Source: Flavimobilis massiliensis (lineage in GTDB: Bacteria; Actinomycetota; Actinomycetes; Actinomycetales; Cellulomonadaceae). Taken from it: 64,000 nt of DNA. Shown piece after piece: positions 25,983-34,006 of the stretch (position 1 is its first letter; every line of letters starts with the position of its first letter). The position numbers and the translations under genes were made by a program. A model generated the notes under the pieces. The model made no database searches, was not told where the DNA came from, and saw only the letters and a program-made list of their open reading frames with translations. The stretch is taken from the NCBI RefSeq assembly GCF_900240335.1, contig NZ_LT964979.1, positions 2,728,001 through 2,792,000 of the forward strand. Reading direction: 5' to 3'.

Positions 25983-26852
25983 ATGCGAGTCGGCCTGTGC
26001 ATCCTCCCCCAGTTCCGCTGGACCGAGGCCGCGCCCATGTGGCGCGACGCCGAGGACCTGGGCTTCGCGCACGTGTGGACGTACGATCACCTCGCGTGGC
26101 GCTCGCTCGCCGACGAGCCCTGGTTCGCCACTGTCCCGACGCTCACCGCCGCGGCGCTCGCCACGACGACGATCCAGCTCGGCACCTTCGTCGCGACCCC
26201 CAACTACCGCCACCCCGTGACGTTCGCCAAGGACGTCCTCACGCTCGACGACATCTCCGGTGGCCGCATGCTCCTCGGCCTCGGCGCAGGCGGCGGCGGT
26301 TTCGACGCGGCGGTGCTCGGGCAGGAGCCGCTCACCCCGGGGCAGAAGGTCCGTCGCCTCGACGAGTTCTGCGACCTGCTCACGACGATGCTCACGCAGC
26401 CCGTCACCGACCACGACGGCGAGTTCTACACCGCCGTCGGCGCCCGCACGTACCCGGGACCGCTCGCCGCCCCGCCGCCGATGCTCGTCGCTGGCAACGG
26501 CCCGCGCGCCCTCGACGTCGTCGTCCGCCACGGCCAGGGCTGGGTGACGACGGGCATTGAGCAGGTCGACGACGTCGACGCGTGGTGGCAGAGCCTCGCA
26601 ACCCTCAGCGGCCGACTCGACGACGCGCTCGAGCGTGCCGGCCGCAGCGACGCCGTCGCCGACCACGAGCTCTTCCCGCGCTATCTCAACCTCGACACGT
26701 TCACGTACTCGCTCGAGTCCGTCGGCAAGTTCGACGACATGGTCGGGCGCGCCGCCGAGCTCGGCTTCACCGACGTCGTCGTCCACCGACCGCGCACGGA
26801 CGGCATCTACGCGGGCGACCCCGCGATCCTCGAACGGCTCACGCTGGACTGA
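25983..26852 (+). CDS. LLM-class F420/flavin-dependent oxidoreductase
   Basis: 289 residues. The bacterial-luciferase TIM barrel is seen in RVGLCILPQFRW at the N-terminus, AEDLGFAHVWTYDHL near 25-39, LGTFVATPNYRHPVTFAKDV, the ISGGRMLLGLGAGGG cofactor strand near 90-105 and PPPMLVAGNGPRALDVV near 160. In Actinobacteria most proteins of this class use coenzyme F420, but F420 versus FMN cannot be settled here. Substrate unknown. No RBS is seen; a TACTCT element 6 nt before the ATG suggests leaderless expression. The gene stands alone between two repeat tracts. Confidence 0.85.
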   Translation: MRVGLCILPQFRWTEAAPMWRDAEDLGFAHVWTYDHLAWRSLADEPWFATVPTLTAAALATTTIQLGTFVATPNYRHPVTFAKDVLTLDDISGGRMLLGLGAGGGGFDAAVLGQEPLTPGQKVRRLDEFCDLLTTMLTQPVTDHDGEFYTAVGARTYPGPLAAPPPMLVAGNGPRALDVVVRHGQGWVTTGIEQVDDVDAWWQSLATLSGRLDDALERAGRSDAVADHELFPRYLNLDTFTYSLESVGKFDDMVGRAAELGFTDVVVHRPRTDGIYAGDPAILERLTLD

Positions 26853-26915
26853 GCCGGCGGAGCGTCCGGCGTGAGCACGCCGGTCCGTCGGACCGGGACG
26901 TGCGAGGCGCTCGCT

Positions 26916-26995
26916 CTCAGCTGCCCGACGCTCTGTTCCCCGGCGCTCTGTTGCCCGACGCTCTGCTGCCCGGCGCTCTGTTGCCCGGCGCTCAG
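26916..26995 (+). repeat. 15-bp tandem repeat after the methyltransferase gene
   Basis: Units near CTCTGTTGCCCGGCG start at 26916, 26931, 26946, 26961 and 26976, with a partial unit at 26991. They end at the stop codon of the minus-strand methyltransferase gene, in the convergent intergenic space. Confidence 0.9.
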
Positions 26996-28272
26996 CGCCG
27001 CACCGACCGCGTCACCGTGAACTTCGGTGTCCGCGAGACCTGCGTCGTCGGGCCGACGACCCGCTCGAGCGACGGTCGGTATCGCAGGTGGGAGTTCCAC
27101 ACGGCCCACAGCTCGCCCCCGGGCCGCAGCACGCGTGCGGCCGCGCGGAACATCGCCTCGGCGATGTCCGTGCTCACGACGGTGCCCGCGTGGAACGGCG
27201 GGTTGCAGACGACGACGTCGACGGATGCGTCGGGCACGGACGCCGCCGCGTCGTCGTGCAGCGTCGTCACCCGGTTGCCGACGCCGTTCGCCGCAGCCGT
27301 CGCCGCCGCCGAGAGGACGGCGGCCGCGGAGCGGTCCGTCGCGACGACGTGCGCGTGGGGGACACGCAGGGCGACGACGGTCGCGAGCACACCCGTTCCG
27401 CATCCGAGGTCGAGGACCCGCACCGGTGAGAGCCCCGGCGCGGCGCTCGACCCGACGAGCTCGTCGAAGACCTCGACCAGGGCACGCGTGCCGATGTCGA
27501 GGTTCGGCCCCGCGAAGGCAGCGCCGTGCGCGACGACATCGAGATTCCCGTCGAGTCCCGCACCGGCGGGAACCTCGACGCGCGCCCGTCGAGGGAACTT
27601 CAGGTGCCCAGGCGGTGCCGCGACAGGGCGACGTGCGACGAGCGCCCGCGCCTTGCCGTGCGCGAGCGTCGCTGACACCTCCGCGAAGCGCACCGCGAGC
27701 ACGTCGTTCATGCTGCGGCTCATGTGCTTGAGCCGACCCGTCGCGAGCAGCACGACGTCCGGCGCCGCATGGTCGGCGACGAGGTCCGCGAGCTCGGCGA
27801 GCGCGTCGAGCGACCGGGGGAGACGCGCGAGGACGACCCGGGTCCCGGCGACCGACGCCGGGTCGAGGGCAGCGACCACGTGCACGCGCGAGGGGTCGAC
27901 CGGCAGCCGGAGACTCGCGACCGACGCCGGGTCGAGGGGAGCGACCACGTGCACGCGCGAGTGGTCGTTCGCCAGCCCAAAACTCGCGACCTCCGCCGCG
28001 TTGAGGTGGATCGCCCGTTCGCTCGTCACCGTGTCCGTCGCGACGCGCACATCCGGAGCACCGAGGGCGAGCGCGCCGAGGGCGAGCGCCCCGTAGCCGT
28101 CGTCGAGCACCGCGACCTCGCCCGGACCCGACGACGTGAGGAGCTCGCGCGCCTCAGCGAGGACGAGCCGGTCGGCGGCGTCGGCCGCGACGAGCTCGGG
28201 CGCCTCGACGTCAGGGCGACGCCGGAGGGCGCCGAGCATCGCGAGGACGTCGGCAGGGAGGGCGTGGGCCAT
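26992..28272 (-). CDS. Class I SAM-dependent methyltransferase (RlmG/RsmC-like)
   Basis: 426 residues from ATG 28272; a GTG at 28290 is possible. The N-terminal half is a degenerate methyltransferase-like domain; the C-terminal half has the SAM-binding VLDLGCGTGVLA (near 292-303), an acidic loop VVATDRS, and the catalytic NPPF motif in VVCNPPFHAG. This two-domain plan with NPPF is that of RsmC/RlmG, which methylate guanine N2 in rRNA. The N-terminal half contains a 23-residue tandem duplication (SRVHVVA-x-LDPASVA twice). GAGAAT lies 6 nt before the ATG and might be a -10, while GGGAGA could act as an RBS. Target base is not determinable. Confidence 0.85.
   Translation of the reverse strand: MAHALPADVLAMLGALRRRPDVEAPELVAADAADRLVLAEARELLTSSGPGEVAVLDDGYGALALGALALGAPDVRVATDTVTSERAIHLNAAEVASFGLANDHSRVHVVAPLDPASVASLRLPVDPSRVHVVAALDPASVAGTRVVLARLPRSLDALAELADLVADHAAPDVVLLATGRLKHMSRSMNDVLAVRFAEVSATLAHGKARALVARRPVAAPPGHLKFPRRARVEVPAGAGLDGNLDVVAHGAAFAGPNLDIGTRALVEVFDELVGSSAAPGLSPVRVLDLGCGTGVLATVVALRVPHAHVVATDRSAAAVLSAAATAAANGVGNRVTTLHDDAAASVPDASVDVVVCNPPFHAGTVVSTDIAEAMFRAAARVLRPGGELWAVWNSHLRYRPSLERVVGPTTQVSRTPKFTVTRSVRR
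27848..27960 (-). repeat. 69-bp in-frame duplication inside the methyltransferase gene
   Basis: A 44-bp sequence at 27848-27891 recurs at 27917-27960 with one or two changes. The 69-bp period equals 23 codons, so the frame is kept and 23 residues are added to the N-terminal domain. Confidence 0.9.
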
Positions 28273-28325
28273 GCGTCGATTCTCCCGCACCGGAGGCGGG
28301 GCCCCGTCGCACGATGAGACGACGC

Positions 28326-28754
28326 TCAGCGGGCGTCGCGAGCGCCCTTCCCCTGCGCACCGCGCGCAGGGTCACCCTTGGTGCCACGCTGCGCGTCACG
28401 CTCGCGGATGCGCTCCTCCTCGGCGCGGACCTCGGCCTGGATCTTGCGCTCGCGGACGAGCCACTCGGGGTTCTTCTCGCGGAGCTCGGTGATCTGCTCG
28501 GTTGTGAGGGCGTCCGAGACGCCGCCGCGCGCGAGACCCGAGATCGAGACCCCGAGGCGTGCCGCGACGACCGGACGCGGGTGCGGTCCGTTCTGACGCA
28601 GCTCGACGAGCCACTGCGGAGGGTCTGTCTGCCACGCGTCGAGTTCGTCGCGCGTGATGAAACGCTGCTGGAACTCCTCCGGCGTCGCGGGCAGGTAGAC
28701 GCCCAGCTTCTTCGCCGCGGTCGCGGCCTTCATCGCCTGAGGGTGCTTACTCAC
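28326..28754 (-). CDS. DUF5997 family protein
   Basis: 142 residues from GTG 28754. TAAKKLGVYLPATPEEFQ near 11-28 and WLVELRQNGPHPRPVVAARLGVS are the hallmarks of this small actinobacterial family; the ARLGVSISGLARGG region resembles a DNA-binding helix pair. The C-terminal 45 residues are highly charged with many Glu and Arg. GTG 28754 was chosen because TAGGAT (28767-28762) lies 7 nt before it, matching a leaderless promoter, or acts as a weak AGGA RBS. Family members are often found near a LysR-substrate-domain gene; here one lies 4 kb away at 32734. No function is known. Confidence 0.82.
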   Translation of the reverse strand: MSKHPQAMKAATAAKKLGVYLPATPEEFQQRFITRDELDAWQTDPPQWLVELRQNGPHPRPVVAARLGVSISGLARGGVSDALTTEQITELREKNPEWLVRERKIQAEVRAEEERIRERDAQRGTKGDPARGAQGKGARDAR

Positions 28755-28761
28755 GGGGACC

Positions 28762-28767
28762 ATCCTA
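28762..28767 (-). promoter_or_regulatory. -10 element of a probable leaderless promoter (DUF5997 gene)
   Basis: TAGGAT on the minus strand, 7 nt before GTG 28754. Confidence 0.45.
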
Positions 28768-28941
28768 CCGAGCAGGAAGAGGCTCCCCCCACCACGACGG
28801 CGGAATGCCGTCGTCACCGGCCCCGCACACGCGCACCCGCGTGACATCATCGTCGCGGACGGCACCCTCGTCGTGACCGACCCAGCACGAGCGAGCCCGC
28901 ACAGCACAGCAGGAGGCAGGCCTCGCTGCGGAGCGGCGTTC

Positions 28942-29610
28942 TCAGCCGAGCCCGGCGTCCCGCACGCAGTTGGCGATCTGCACGCGATTGTCGACGTCGA
29001 GCTTCGTGAAGATGCGCCCGACGTGCGACTTCACGGTCGGCACGCTCATGAAGAGCTCGGCCGCGACCTCGGTGTTCGACAGACCGCGCGCGACGGCGAG
29101 CGCGACCTCGCGCTCCCGCTCCGTGAGCTGCGCGAGCCGTTCGAGAGCCTCGGCGGAGCGCGACGGCGCGTCGCCCGTCGCGGCGGCGATGAGGCGGCTC
29201 GTCACGGTCGGCGAGAGGATCGGCTCGCCCGTGGCGGTGCGCAGGACAGCGTCGACGAGGCGGTCCGGCGGCGTGTCCTTGAGGAGGAAACCGTCGGCCC
29301 CGTGCCGCAGGGCCTCGAGCACCGTGTCGTCGGTGTCGAACGTCGTGAGGACGAGGACCCGCAGCGCGGGCCAGCGCGACCGCAGCGCGCGGGCCGTCGC
29401 GAGCCCGTCACGGCGCGGCATGCGCACGTCAAGCAGGACGAGGTCGGGGGAGGTGGCCGCGATGACGTCCTCGGCCTCGAGCCCGTCGGCCGCCTCGCCG
29501 ACGATCTCGATCTCGCGGGAGCCGCCGAGGATCATGCGCAGGCCGGAGCGCACGAGGGCGTCGTCGTCGACGACGACGACGCGGACGCGGGACGGGACGT
29601 GGTCGCTCAT
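28942..29610 (-). CDS. NarL/LuxR-type response regulator
   Basis: 222 residues from ATG 29610. The receiver domain has VVDDD near 14-17, the phosphorylated Asp61 in LVLLDVRMP, a Thr in VLTTFD and Lys in FLLKD. A LuxR-type helix-turn-helix follows at about 155-215 (LTEREREVALAVARGLSNTEVAAEL, VPTVKSHVGRIFTKL). It is read in the same direction as, and 29 bp downstream of, a HisKA_3 kinase, so the two form a two-component system. The divergent ABC exporter genes just beyond the kinase are the most likely target, as is common for such pairs. Confidence 0.94.
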   Translation of the reverse strand: MSDHVPSRVRVVVVDDDALVRSGLRMILGGSREIEIVGEAADGLEAEDVIAATSPDLVLLDVRMPRRDGLATARALRSRWPALRVLVLTTFDTDDTVLEALRHGADGFLLKDTPPDRLVDAVLRTATGEPILSPTVTSRLIAAATGDAPSRSAEALERLAQLTEREREVALAVARGLSNTEVAAELFMSVPTVKSHVGRIFTKLDVDNRVQIANCVRDAGLG

Positions 29611-29639
29611 GGTGCTGAGGATCTCATGAACCGTCGGGC

Positions 29640-30908
29640 TCACCGTGACCACGGCAGCCACGCGCGGACGACGAAACCGCCCGTCGCGTCGTCGCCGGCG
29701 TCGAGCGTGCCGCCGAGGAGCGTCACGCGCTCGTGGAGGCCCCGCAGCCCGTGGCCCGACGCCGGCAGGCGCGCGTCGAGGGCCATCCCGAGCACCGACG
29801 CCGCGTCGGCACGGGCAGGTAGCCCCGGCATGCCGCGCGTGCCCGGCGTGCGGACCATGACGGTGAGCCCGTCGTCCGGCGATCCGACGATCCGCACGAC
29901 GACGGGTGACGCCGGCGCATGCTTGCGGGCGTTCGTGAGTCCCTCCTGGACGACGCGGTATGCGGTGCGGGCCGTCGAGCCTGCGAGCGTCGCCGCCTCG
30001 TCCGTCACGGACGGCGTCATGCCGAAGTCGACGTGTGCGCCGAGAGCGCGCGCGTCCGCGACGAGGTCGTCGATCCGCTCGAGCGTCGGCTGCGGGGCGT
30101 CGGTCGCGCTCGCCTCCGTGCCGACGCGCAGGACGCCGAGGACCTCCCGCAGCTCCTCGAGCGCGCGGTGCGCGTTGTCACGAACGATGCCCGCCGACTC
30201 CCGCACCTCCTCGGGCGAGAGGTCCGTGCGGTAGGCGAGCGCCCCTGCGTGCATCGCGACGAGCGACACGCGATGCGCGAGGACGTCGTGCATCTCGTGG
30301 GCGATCGCCGCGCGCTCCTGGGCGCGTGCCCGTTCCGCGTCGGTCGCCCGCGCCTGCTCCGCGGCCTCGGCACGCGACTGGAGGGTCCACACGAGCTCGC
30401 GCCGCGCCCCGATGTACAGGCCGATGCCGACGACGAGGACCGTCGAGACGACCTGGGTGAGCACGACGACCCACCACGGCATGTCCGGCAATCCGTCGAC
30501 CAGGTAGAACGACGTGAACGACGCCACGCAGTACGTCACCGTCACCGGGACGACCTCGATCGTGCGGCGGCGCGCGCACACCGAGACGACGGCGAGCGTC
30601 GCGGCGAAAGCCGCCGTCGCGGAGAACGTCGTCATGAGGGTGAGCACGAGCGCGATCGTCAACGGCCACCGTCGGCGGAACCAGATGAGCACCCACGACA
30701 GGGCGCCGAGCGCGAAGTCGAAGGCCTCGCGCGGCGTCGTCGTGTACTCGATGCTCGTGCCCGCAGCCTCCGGCAGCGTGACGCCGAACGCCACGAACGC
30801 GCCGACGACGACGAGGACGAACCGCCAGGTGCGGCCCCACACGGTGAGCGGCGGCGCCGGGACCGGAGGCTTGGCCGCGAGCCGGGCGAGGACGGGGGGA
30901 AGACGCAC
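29640..30908 (-). CDS. HisKA_3-type sensor histidine kinase
   Basis: 422 residues, GTG start. The N-terminal sensor region has about five or six membrane helices between 30 and 168, without a large external loop, so it probably senses something at or in the membrane. A coiled segment leads to HEMHDVLAHRVSL with the phospho-accepting His207 in the HisKA_3 box, then a HATPase_c domain with VQEGLTNARKHAP (N box) and GHGLRGLHERVTLLGG (G box). It phosphorylates the adjacent NarL-type regulator. Such kinases commonly respond to cell-wall antibiotics or envelope stress and control ABC exporters, but the signal is not known here. Confidence 0.93.
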   Translation of the reverse strand: MRLPPVLARLAAKPPVPAPPLTVWGRTWRFVLVVVGAFVAFGVTLPEAAGTSIEYTTTPREAFDFALGALSWVLIWFRRRWPLTIALVLTLMTTFSATAAFAATLAVVSVCARRRTIEVVPVTVTYCVASFTSFYLVDGLPDMPWWVVVLTQVVSTVLVVGIGLYIGARRELVWTLQSRAEAAEQARATDAERARAQERAAIAHEMHDVLAHRVSLVAMHAGALAYRTDLSPEEVRESAGIVRDNAHRALEELREVLGVLRVGTEASATDAPQPTLERIDDLVADARALGAHVDFGMTPSVTDEAATLAGSTARTAYRVVQEGLTNARKHAPASPVVVRIVGSPDDGLTVMVRTPGTRGMPGLPARADAASVLGMALDARLPASGHGLRGLHERVTLLGGTLDAGDDATGGFVVRAWLPWSR

Positions 30909-31112
30909 CCCACGAGCCTACTGAGCGCACGGCGCGGCGTGGAGCGACCGCAGGAGGGGGTGCGCGCCGCGACCTCCGACCAGGGTCGGAGGCTCGCGAC
31001 CGTGGGAGGGTGCATCCGCGACCGGAGGGGAGGTCGGCTCGCGACCGTCGTCGTCGCGCACGTCGACGGCGGACCGATGCCTCGCGGGCCCCGCTGGCGG
31101 GAACGTGGAGCC

Positions 31113-31835
31113 ATGATCACAGTCACGCACCTCACCAAGCGCTTCGGCCGCGTCACCGCGGTCGACGACGCCTCGTTCTCGGCCCTCCCGGGCCGTGTCA
31201 CGGGCCTGCTCGGTCCGAACGGCTCCGGCAAGACCACGACGCTGCGCACTCTCGTCGGGCTCGTCCGCCCGACGTCCGGGAGCGTGACGATCGCCGGTCG
31301 CCCCTACGCCTCCCTGCCCAACCCTGGGCGGAACGTCGGCACGATGCTCGACGCCGACGCCCTTCACGCGGGCCGCACTGGCCGCGAGGAGCTGCGGCTC
31401 GCCGCCGGCATCCTCGGCCTGCCCGCGAGCCGCGTCGACGACGTCCTCGAGATCGTTGGCCTCACCCCGGCCGAGGCGAAGCGCCGGACCCGCACCTACT
31501 CGCTCGGTATGCGCCAGCGCCTCGGCCTCGGCCTCGCGCTCCTCGGCGACCCCGAGGTTGTCGTCCTCGACGAGCCCGCCAACGGCCTCGACCCCATGGG
31601 CATCCGTTGGATGCGCACCCTCCTGCGCGACTTCGCGTCCGAGGGACGCACCGTCCTCCTCTCGAGCCACCTCCTCACCGAGATGCAGACCGTGTGCGAC
31701 GACGTCGTCGTCGTCGGCCACGGACGCGTCCTCGCGCAAGGCACGACCGCAAGCTTCGTCGAGTCCGACGGCAACCTCGAGGAGGCGTTCGTGCGCCTCA
31801 CCGCGGGCACCGACCGCGAGCGGATCCAGCAGTGA
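31113..31835 (+). CDS. ABC transporter ATP-binding protein (drug/peptide exporter type)
   Basis: 240 residues from ATG 31113 with GGAG just upstream. Walker A is GPNGSGKTT (34-42), the signature YSLGMRQRLGLG, Walker B VVVLDEPANGLDP, and the switch His in VLLSSHLLTEM. GMRQRLG and the LDEPANGLDP form mark the DRA/CcmA exporter group that works with an ABC-2 permease, encoded 52 bp downstream. The pair faces a two-component system across a 204-bp divergent intergenic region, a BceAB/antibiotic-resistance-like layout. Substrate unknown. Confidence 0.95.
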   Translation: MITVTHLTKRFGRVTAVDDASFSALPGRVTGLLGPNGSGKTTTLRTLVGLVRPTSGSVTIAGRPYASLPNPGRNVGTMLDADALHAGRTGREELRLAAGILGLPASRVDDVLEIVGLTPAEAKRRTRTYSLGMRQRLGLGLALLGDPEVVVLDEPANGLDPMGIRWMRTLLRDFASEGRTVLLSSHLLTEMQTVCDDVVVVGHGRVLAQGTTASFVESDGNLEEAFVRLTAGTDRERIQQ

Positions 31836-31887
31836 ACGCCCGCGTCACCCTGCCCGTCCCCGCCCCGTCCAGCAAGGAGAACCTCCG

Positions 31888-32649
31888 ATGAGCGCCCTGC
31901 TCGCCCACGCACCCGTCCCCTTCCTGCGCGTCTGGAGCGCCGAGAACCGCAAGGTCGTCAACACCCGCGCCGGCGCCGTCTTCCTCGGCCTCATCGCCCT
32001 CGCCGTCGTCGGCATGTCCGTCGTCATGGCGATCTGGCCCGGAGACTCGGAGCTGACGTTCGGGCTCCTCGTCAACGGCTCCGCGAGCATGGGGCTCGCG
32101 ATGTTCATGCCGATCCTCGCGATCCTCGCCGTGACGTCCGAGTTCTCGCAGCGCACACTCGCCGTGACGTTCGCGCTCGAGCCGCGGCGTGGCCGTGTTG
32201 TCGCCGGCAAGATCGCGGCGGCCCTCACGACCACGGCCGTCCTCCTCGTTGTCGCCGTCGCGGTCGCCGCCGTCGTCCTCCTCGGCGCTGCTGCCGTCCG
32301 CGGGGAGACCGCCGTGTGGGACATCGAGGGCGGGGTCTTCGTGGGGACGCTCCTCACGCTCGTCCTCGTCGTCCTCCAAGGCACCGCCTTCGGCCTGCTG
32401 CTGCGCTCAACGCCGCTCGCGATCATCACCTACCTCATCCTGCCGTCCGTGTTCGGGTTCGTGACGATGTTCATCTCGCCGATCCGGGACGCCCTGCCCT
32501 GGTTCGAGCTCAGCAACGCGACCGTGCCGCTCATTGAGGGCCTCGCCCTCACCGGGACGCAGTGGGCGCAGCTCGCGTCCGCGTCGTTCCTCTGGATCGC
32601 GGTGCCCGGCGGGATCGGCGTGTGGCGCCTCCTCAAGGGCGACCTCTGA
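31888..32649 (+). CDS. ABC-2-type exporter permease
   Basis: 253 residues, ATG with AAGGAG 9 nt upstream. Six hydrophobic helices are visible, with the family element LAILAVTSEFSQRTLAVTFALEPRR near 75-100 between helices two and three. It forms the channel partner of the preceding ATPase. Permeases of this size with the TSEFSQRT motif export peptides, lantibiotic-like compounds or lipids in Actinobacteria. Which one is exported here is not evident; the neighbouring kinase and regulator suggest inducible self-protection or envelope maintenance. Confidence 0.9.
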   Translation: MSALLAHAPVPFLRVWSAENRKVVNTRAGAVFLGLIALAVVGMSVVMAIWPGDSELTFGLLVNGSASMGLAMFMPILAILAVTSEFSQRTLAVTFALEPRRGRVVAGKIAAALTTTAVLLVVAVAVAAVVLLGAAAVRGETAVWDIEGGVFVGTLLTLVLVVLQGTAFGLLLRSTPLAIITYLILPSVFGFVTMFISPIRDALPWFELSNATVPLIEGLALTGTQWAQLASASFLWIAVPGGIGVWRLLKGDL

Positions 32650-32721
32650 CCGAGGCCCGCAGGGGGCTGTGACGGCCAGGGTCCGCGCGCGGACCCCGGC
32701 CGTCACGCGTCGGGCGCCCGT

Positions 32722-32727
32722 TAGTCT
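32722..32727 (+). promoter_or_regulatory. -10 element of a probable leaderless promoter (LysR-substrate-domain gene)
   Basis: TAGTCT followed by 6 nt and GTG 32734; no ribosome-binding site is present. Confidence 0.55.
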
Positions 32728-32733
32728 TCACAT

Positions 32734-33762
32734 GTGAACGACGCCCCAGACGACACCCGGCCCGACGACGCTGTGTCCGAGGAGGCCCGGCCCGACGACG
32801 CTGGGTCCGAGGAGGCCCGGTCCGACGACGCTGGGTCCGAGGAGGCCCGGCTCGAGGACACTGCGCGCGGGGAGACTCCGCCCATGGAGGTGCGTCCCGA
32901 CGGCCCCGCTGCGTTCCGGCTCGGGTTCGTCCCCGGGGTCAACCCCGCGAAGTGGGTGCGGACGTGGCGTGCGCGCCTCACCGTCCCGCTCGAGCTCGTG
33001 CCGCTGCCGACCGACGACGCTGGCGCCGCCGTCCGCGCGGGCGACGTCGAGGCCGCGCTCGTGCGCCGGCCCGTCGCGACGCACGACGGCCACGAGCGCG
33101 TCCTCCACGCGATCCCGCTCTACGACGAGGTGCCCGTCGTCGTCGTGAGCAAGGAGCACCTGCTCTCGCTCGCCGACGACGTGGCGCTCGACGACCTCGT
33201 GGCCGAGACCGTGTGGCACCCGCTCGACGACCGCTTCGACTGGGACGCCCTCGCGTCGGGTGACGAGCCGACCGCCGTCACGGGGGCACCCCCCGGCGTG
33301 CCCGGCTACACGCGCCCGGGCCACGCCAAGGAGGCCGTCGAGATCGTCGCGTCGGGCGTCGGCGTCGTCGTCCTGCCGATGTCGCTCGCGCGACTGCACC
33401 ACCGGCGCGACGTCGTCGCTGTGCCCCTCACCGACGGGCCGACGTCCGGCGTGAGCCTCGCGTGGCCCGCGTACGACGGCGACCCGCTGTGCGAGGAGCT
33501 CGTCGGCATCGTCCGCGGCCGCTCCGTCCACAGCTCGCGCGGCGCCGCCGCGCAGGACCAGGCTGCGGACCAGGCGGCGCAGGGGTCGTCAGGGCGTGAC
33601 GGCGGCCGGACGACGGGCGCGACGGCCCTCACCCGGACGGGCGAGGCCCGGCGCAAGAAGAACGCCGCCGCGCGCGCCCAGGCCGACCGGACCGCCGCGC
33701 AGCAGCGCAAGCGCGGCGACCAGAGCCGCGCCCGCGGCAAAGGCAAGAAGCGCGGCAGGTAG
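32734..33762 (+). CDS. LysR-type substrate-binding domain protein without DNA-binding domain
   Basis: 342 residues. The first 50 are an acidic disordered segment coded by a 30-bp repeat (PDDAGSEEAR three times). From about 60 to 265 the sequence follows the periplasmic-binding-like effector domain of LysR regulators (FRLGFVPGVNPAKW, IPLYDEVPVVVVSKEH, AVEIVASGVGVVVLPMSLARLHHRRDV), but no N-terminal winged helix precedes it. The last 60 residues are Lys/Arg/Ala-rich (RARGKGKKRGR), which might bind nucleic acid. Homologues of this odd form occur near DUF5997 genes in Actinobacteria. Function unknown. The gene ends just before an adapter-contaminated joint but its stop is intact. Confidence 0.8.
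   Translation: MNDAPDDTRPDDAVSEEARPDDAGSEEARSDDAGSEEARLEDTARGETPPMEVRPDGPAAFRLGFVPGVNPAKWVRTWRARLTVPLELVPLPTDDAGAAVRAGDVEAALVRRPVATHDGHERVLHAIPLYDEVPVVVVSKEHLLSLADDVALDDLVAETVWHPLDDRFDWDALASGDEPTAVTGAPPGVPGYTRPGHAKEAVEIVASGVGVVVLPMSLARLHHRRDVVAVPLTDGPTSGVSLAWPAYDGDPLCEELVGIVRGRSVHSSRGAAAQDQAADQAAQGSSGRDGGRTTGATALTRTGEARRKKNAAARAQADRTAAQQRKRGDQSRARGKGKKRGR
32761..32850 (+). repeat. 30-bp in-frame tandem repeat (x3) in the LysR-like gene
   Basis: Three copies at exact 30-bp spacing encode a ten-residue acidic unit; a fourth, diverged unit follows. Confidence 0.9.
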
Positions 33763-33790
33763 CCCCGCACCCGCCACTCCCCGCCCCTTC

Positions 33791-33983
33791 CTCTTATACA
33801 CATCTCCGAGCCCACGATATCGTACTAGATCTTGTATGCCGCCTTCTGCTTGAAAAAAATATACATAACACACTTTCGGATTTCTTCCTGCGAAACCTCC
33901 CCCGTTTTCTTTATTTAAACTACTATCTTATCTATGCTCTTCCTCTTCCCTTCAACATCTTCCGCCTTNNNNNNGGGGGGGGG
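33791..33983. other. Illumina Nextera adapter read-through, N run and GA/poly-G at a scaffold joint
   Basis: 33791-33817 is the Nextera read-2 mosaic end (CTCTTATACACATCTCCGAG then CCCACGA). It is followed by an index-sized stretch and by a close match to the P7 flow-cell tail ATCTCGTATGCCGTCTTCTG ending near 33852, then poly-A and AT-rich noise to 33968, six N at 33969-33974, and poly-G plus GA repeats to about 34000. None of this is genomic, and the two sides may not be true neighbours. Confidence 0.97.
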
Positions 33984-34006
33984 AGAGAGAGAGAGAGAGA
34001 GTTGGG

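Noticed and set aside
33841..33968. AT-rich segment as horizontally acquired DNA
   Set aside because: It directly follows a readable Illumina adapter tail and precedes a run of N; it is read-through noise.
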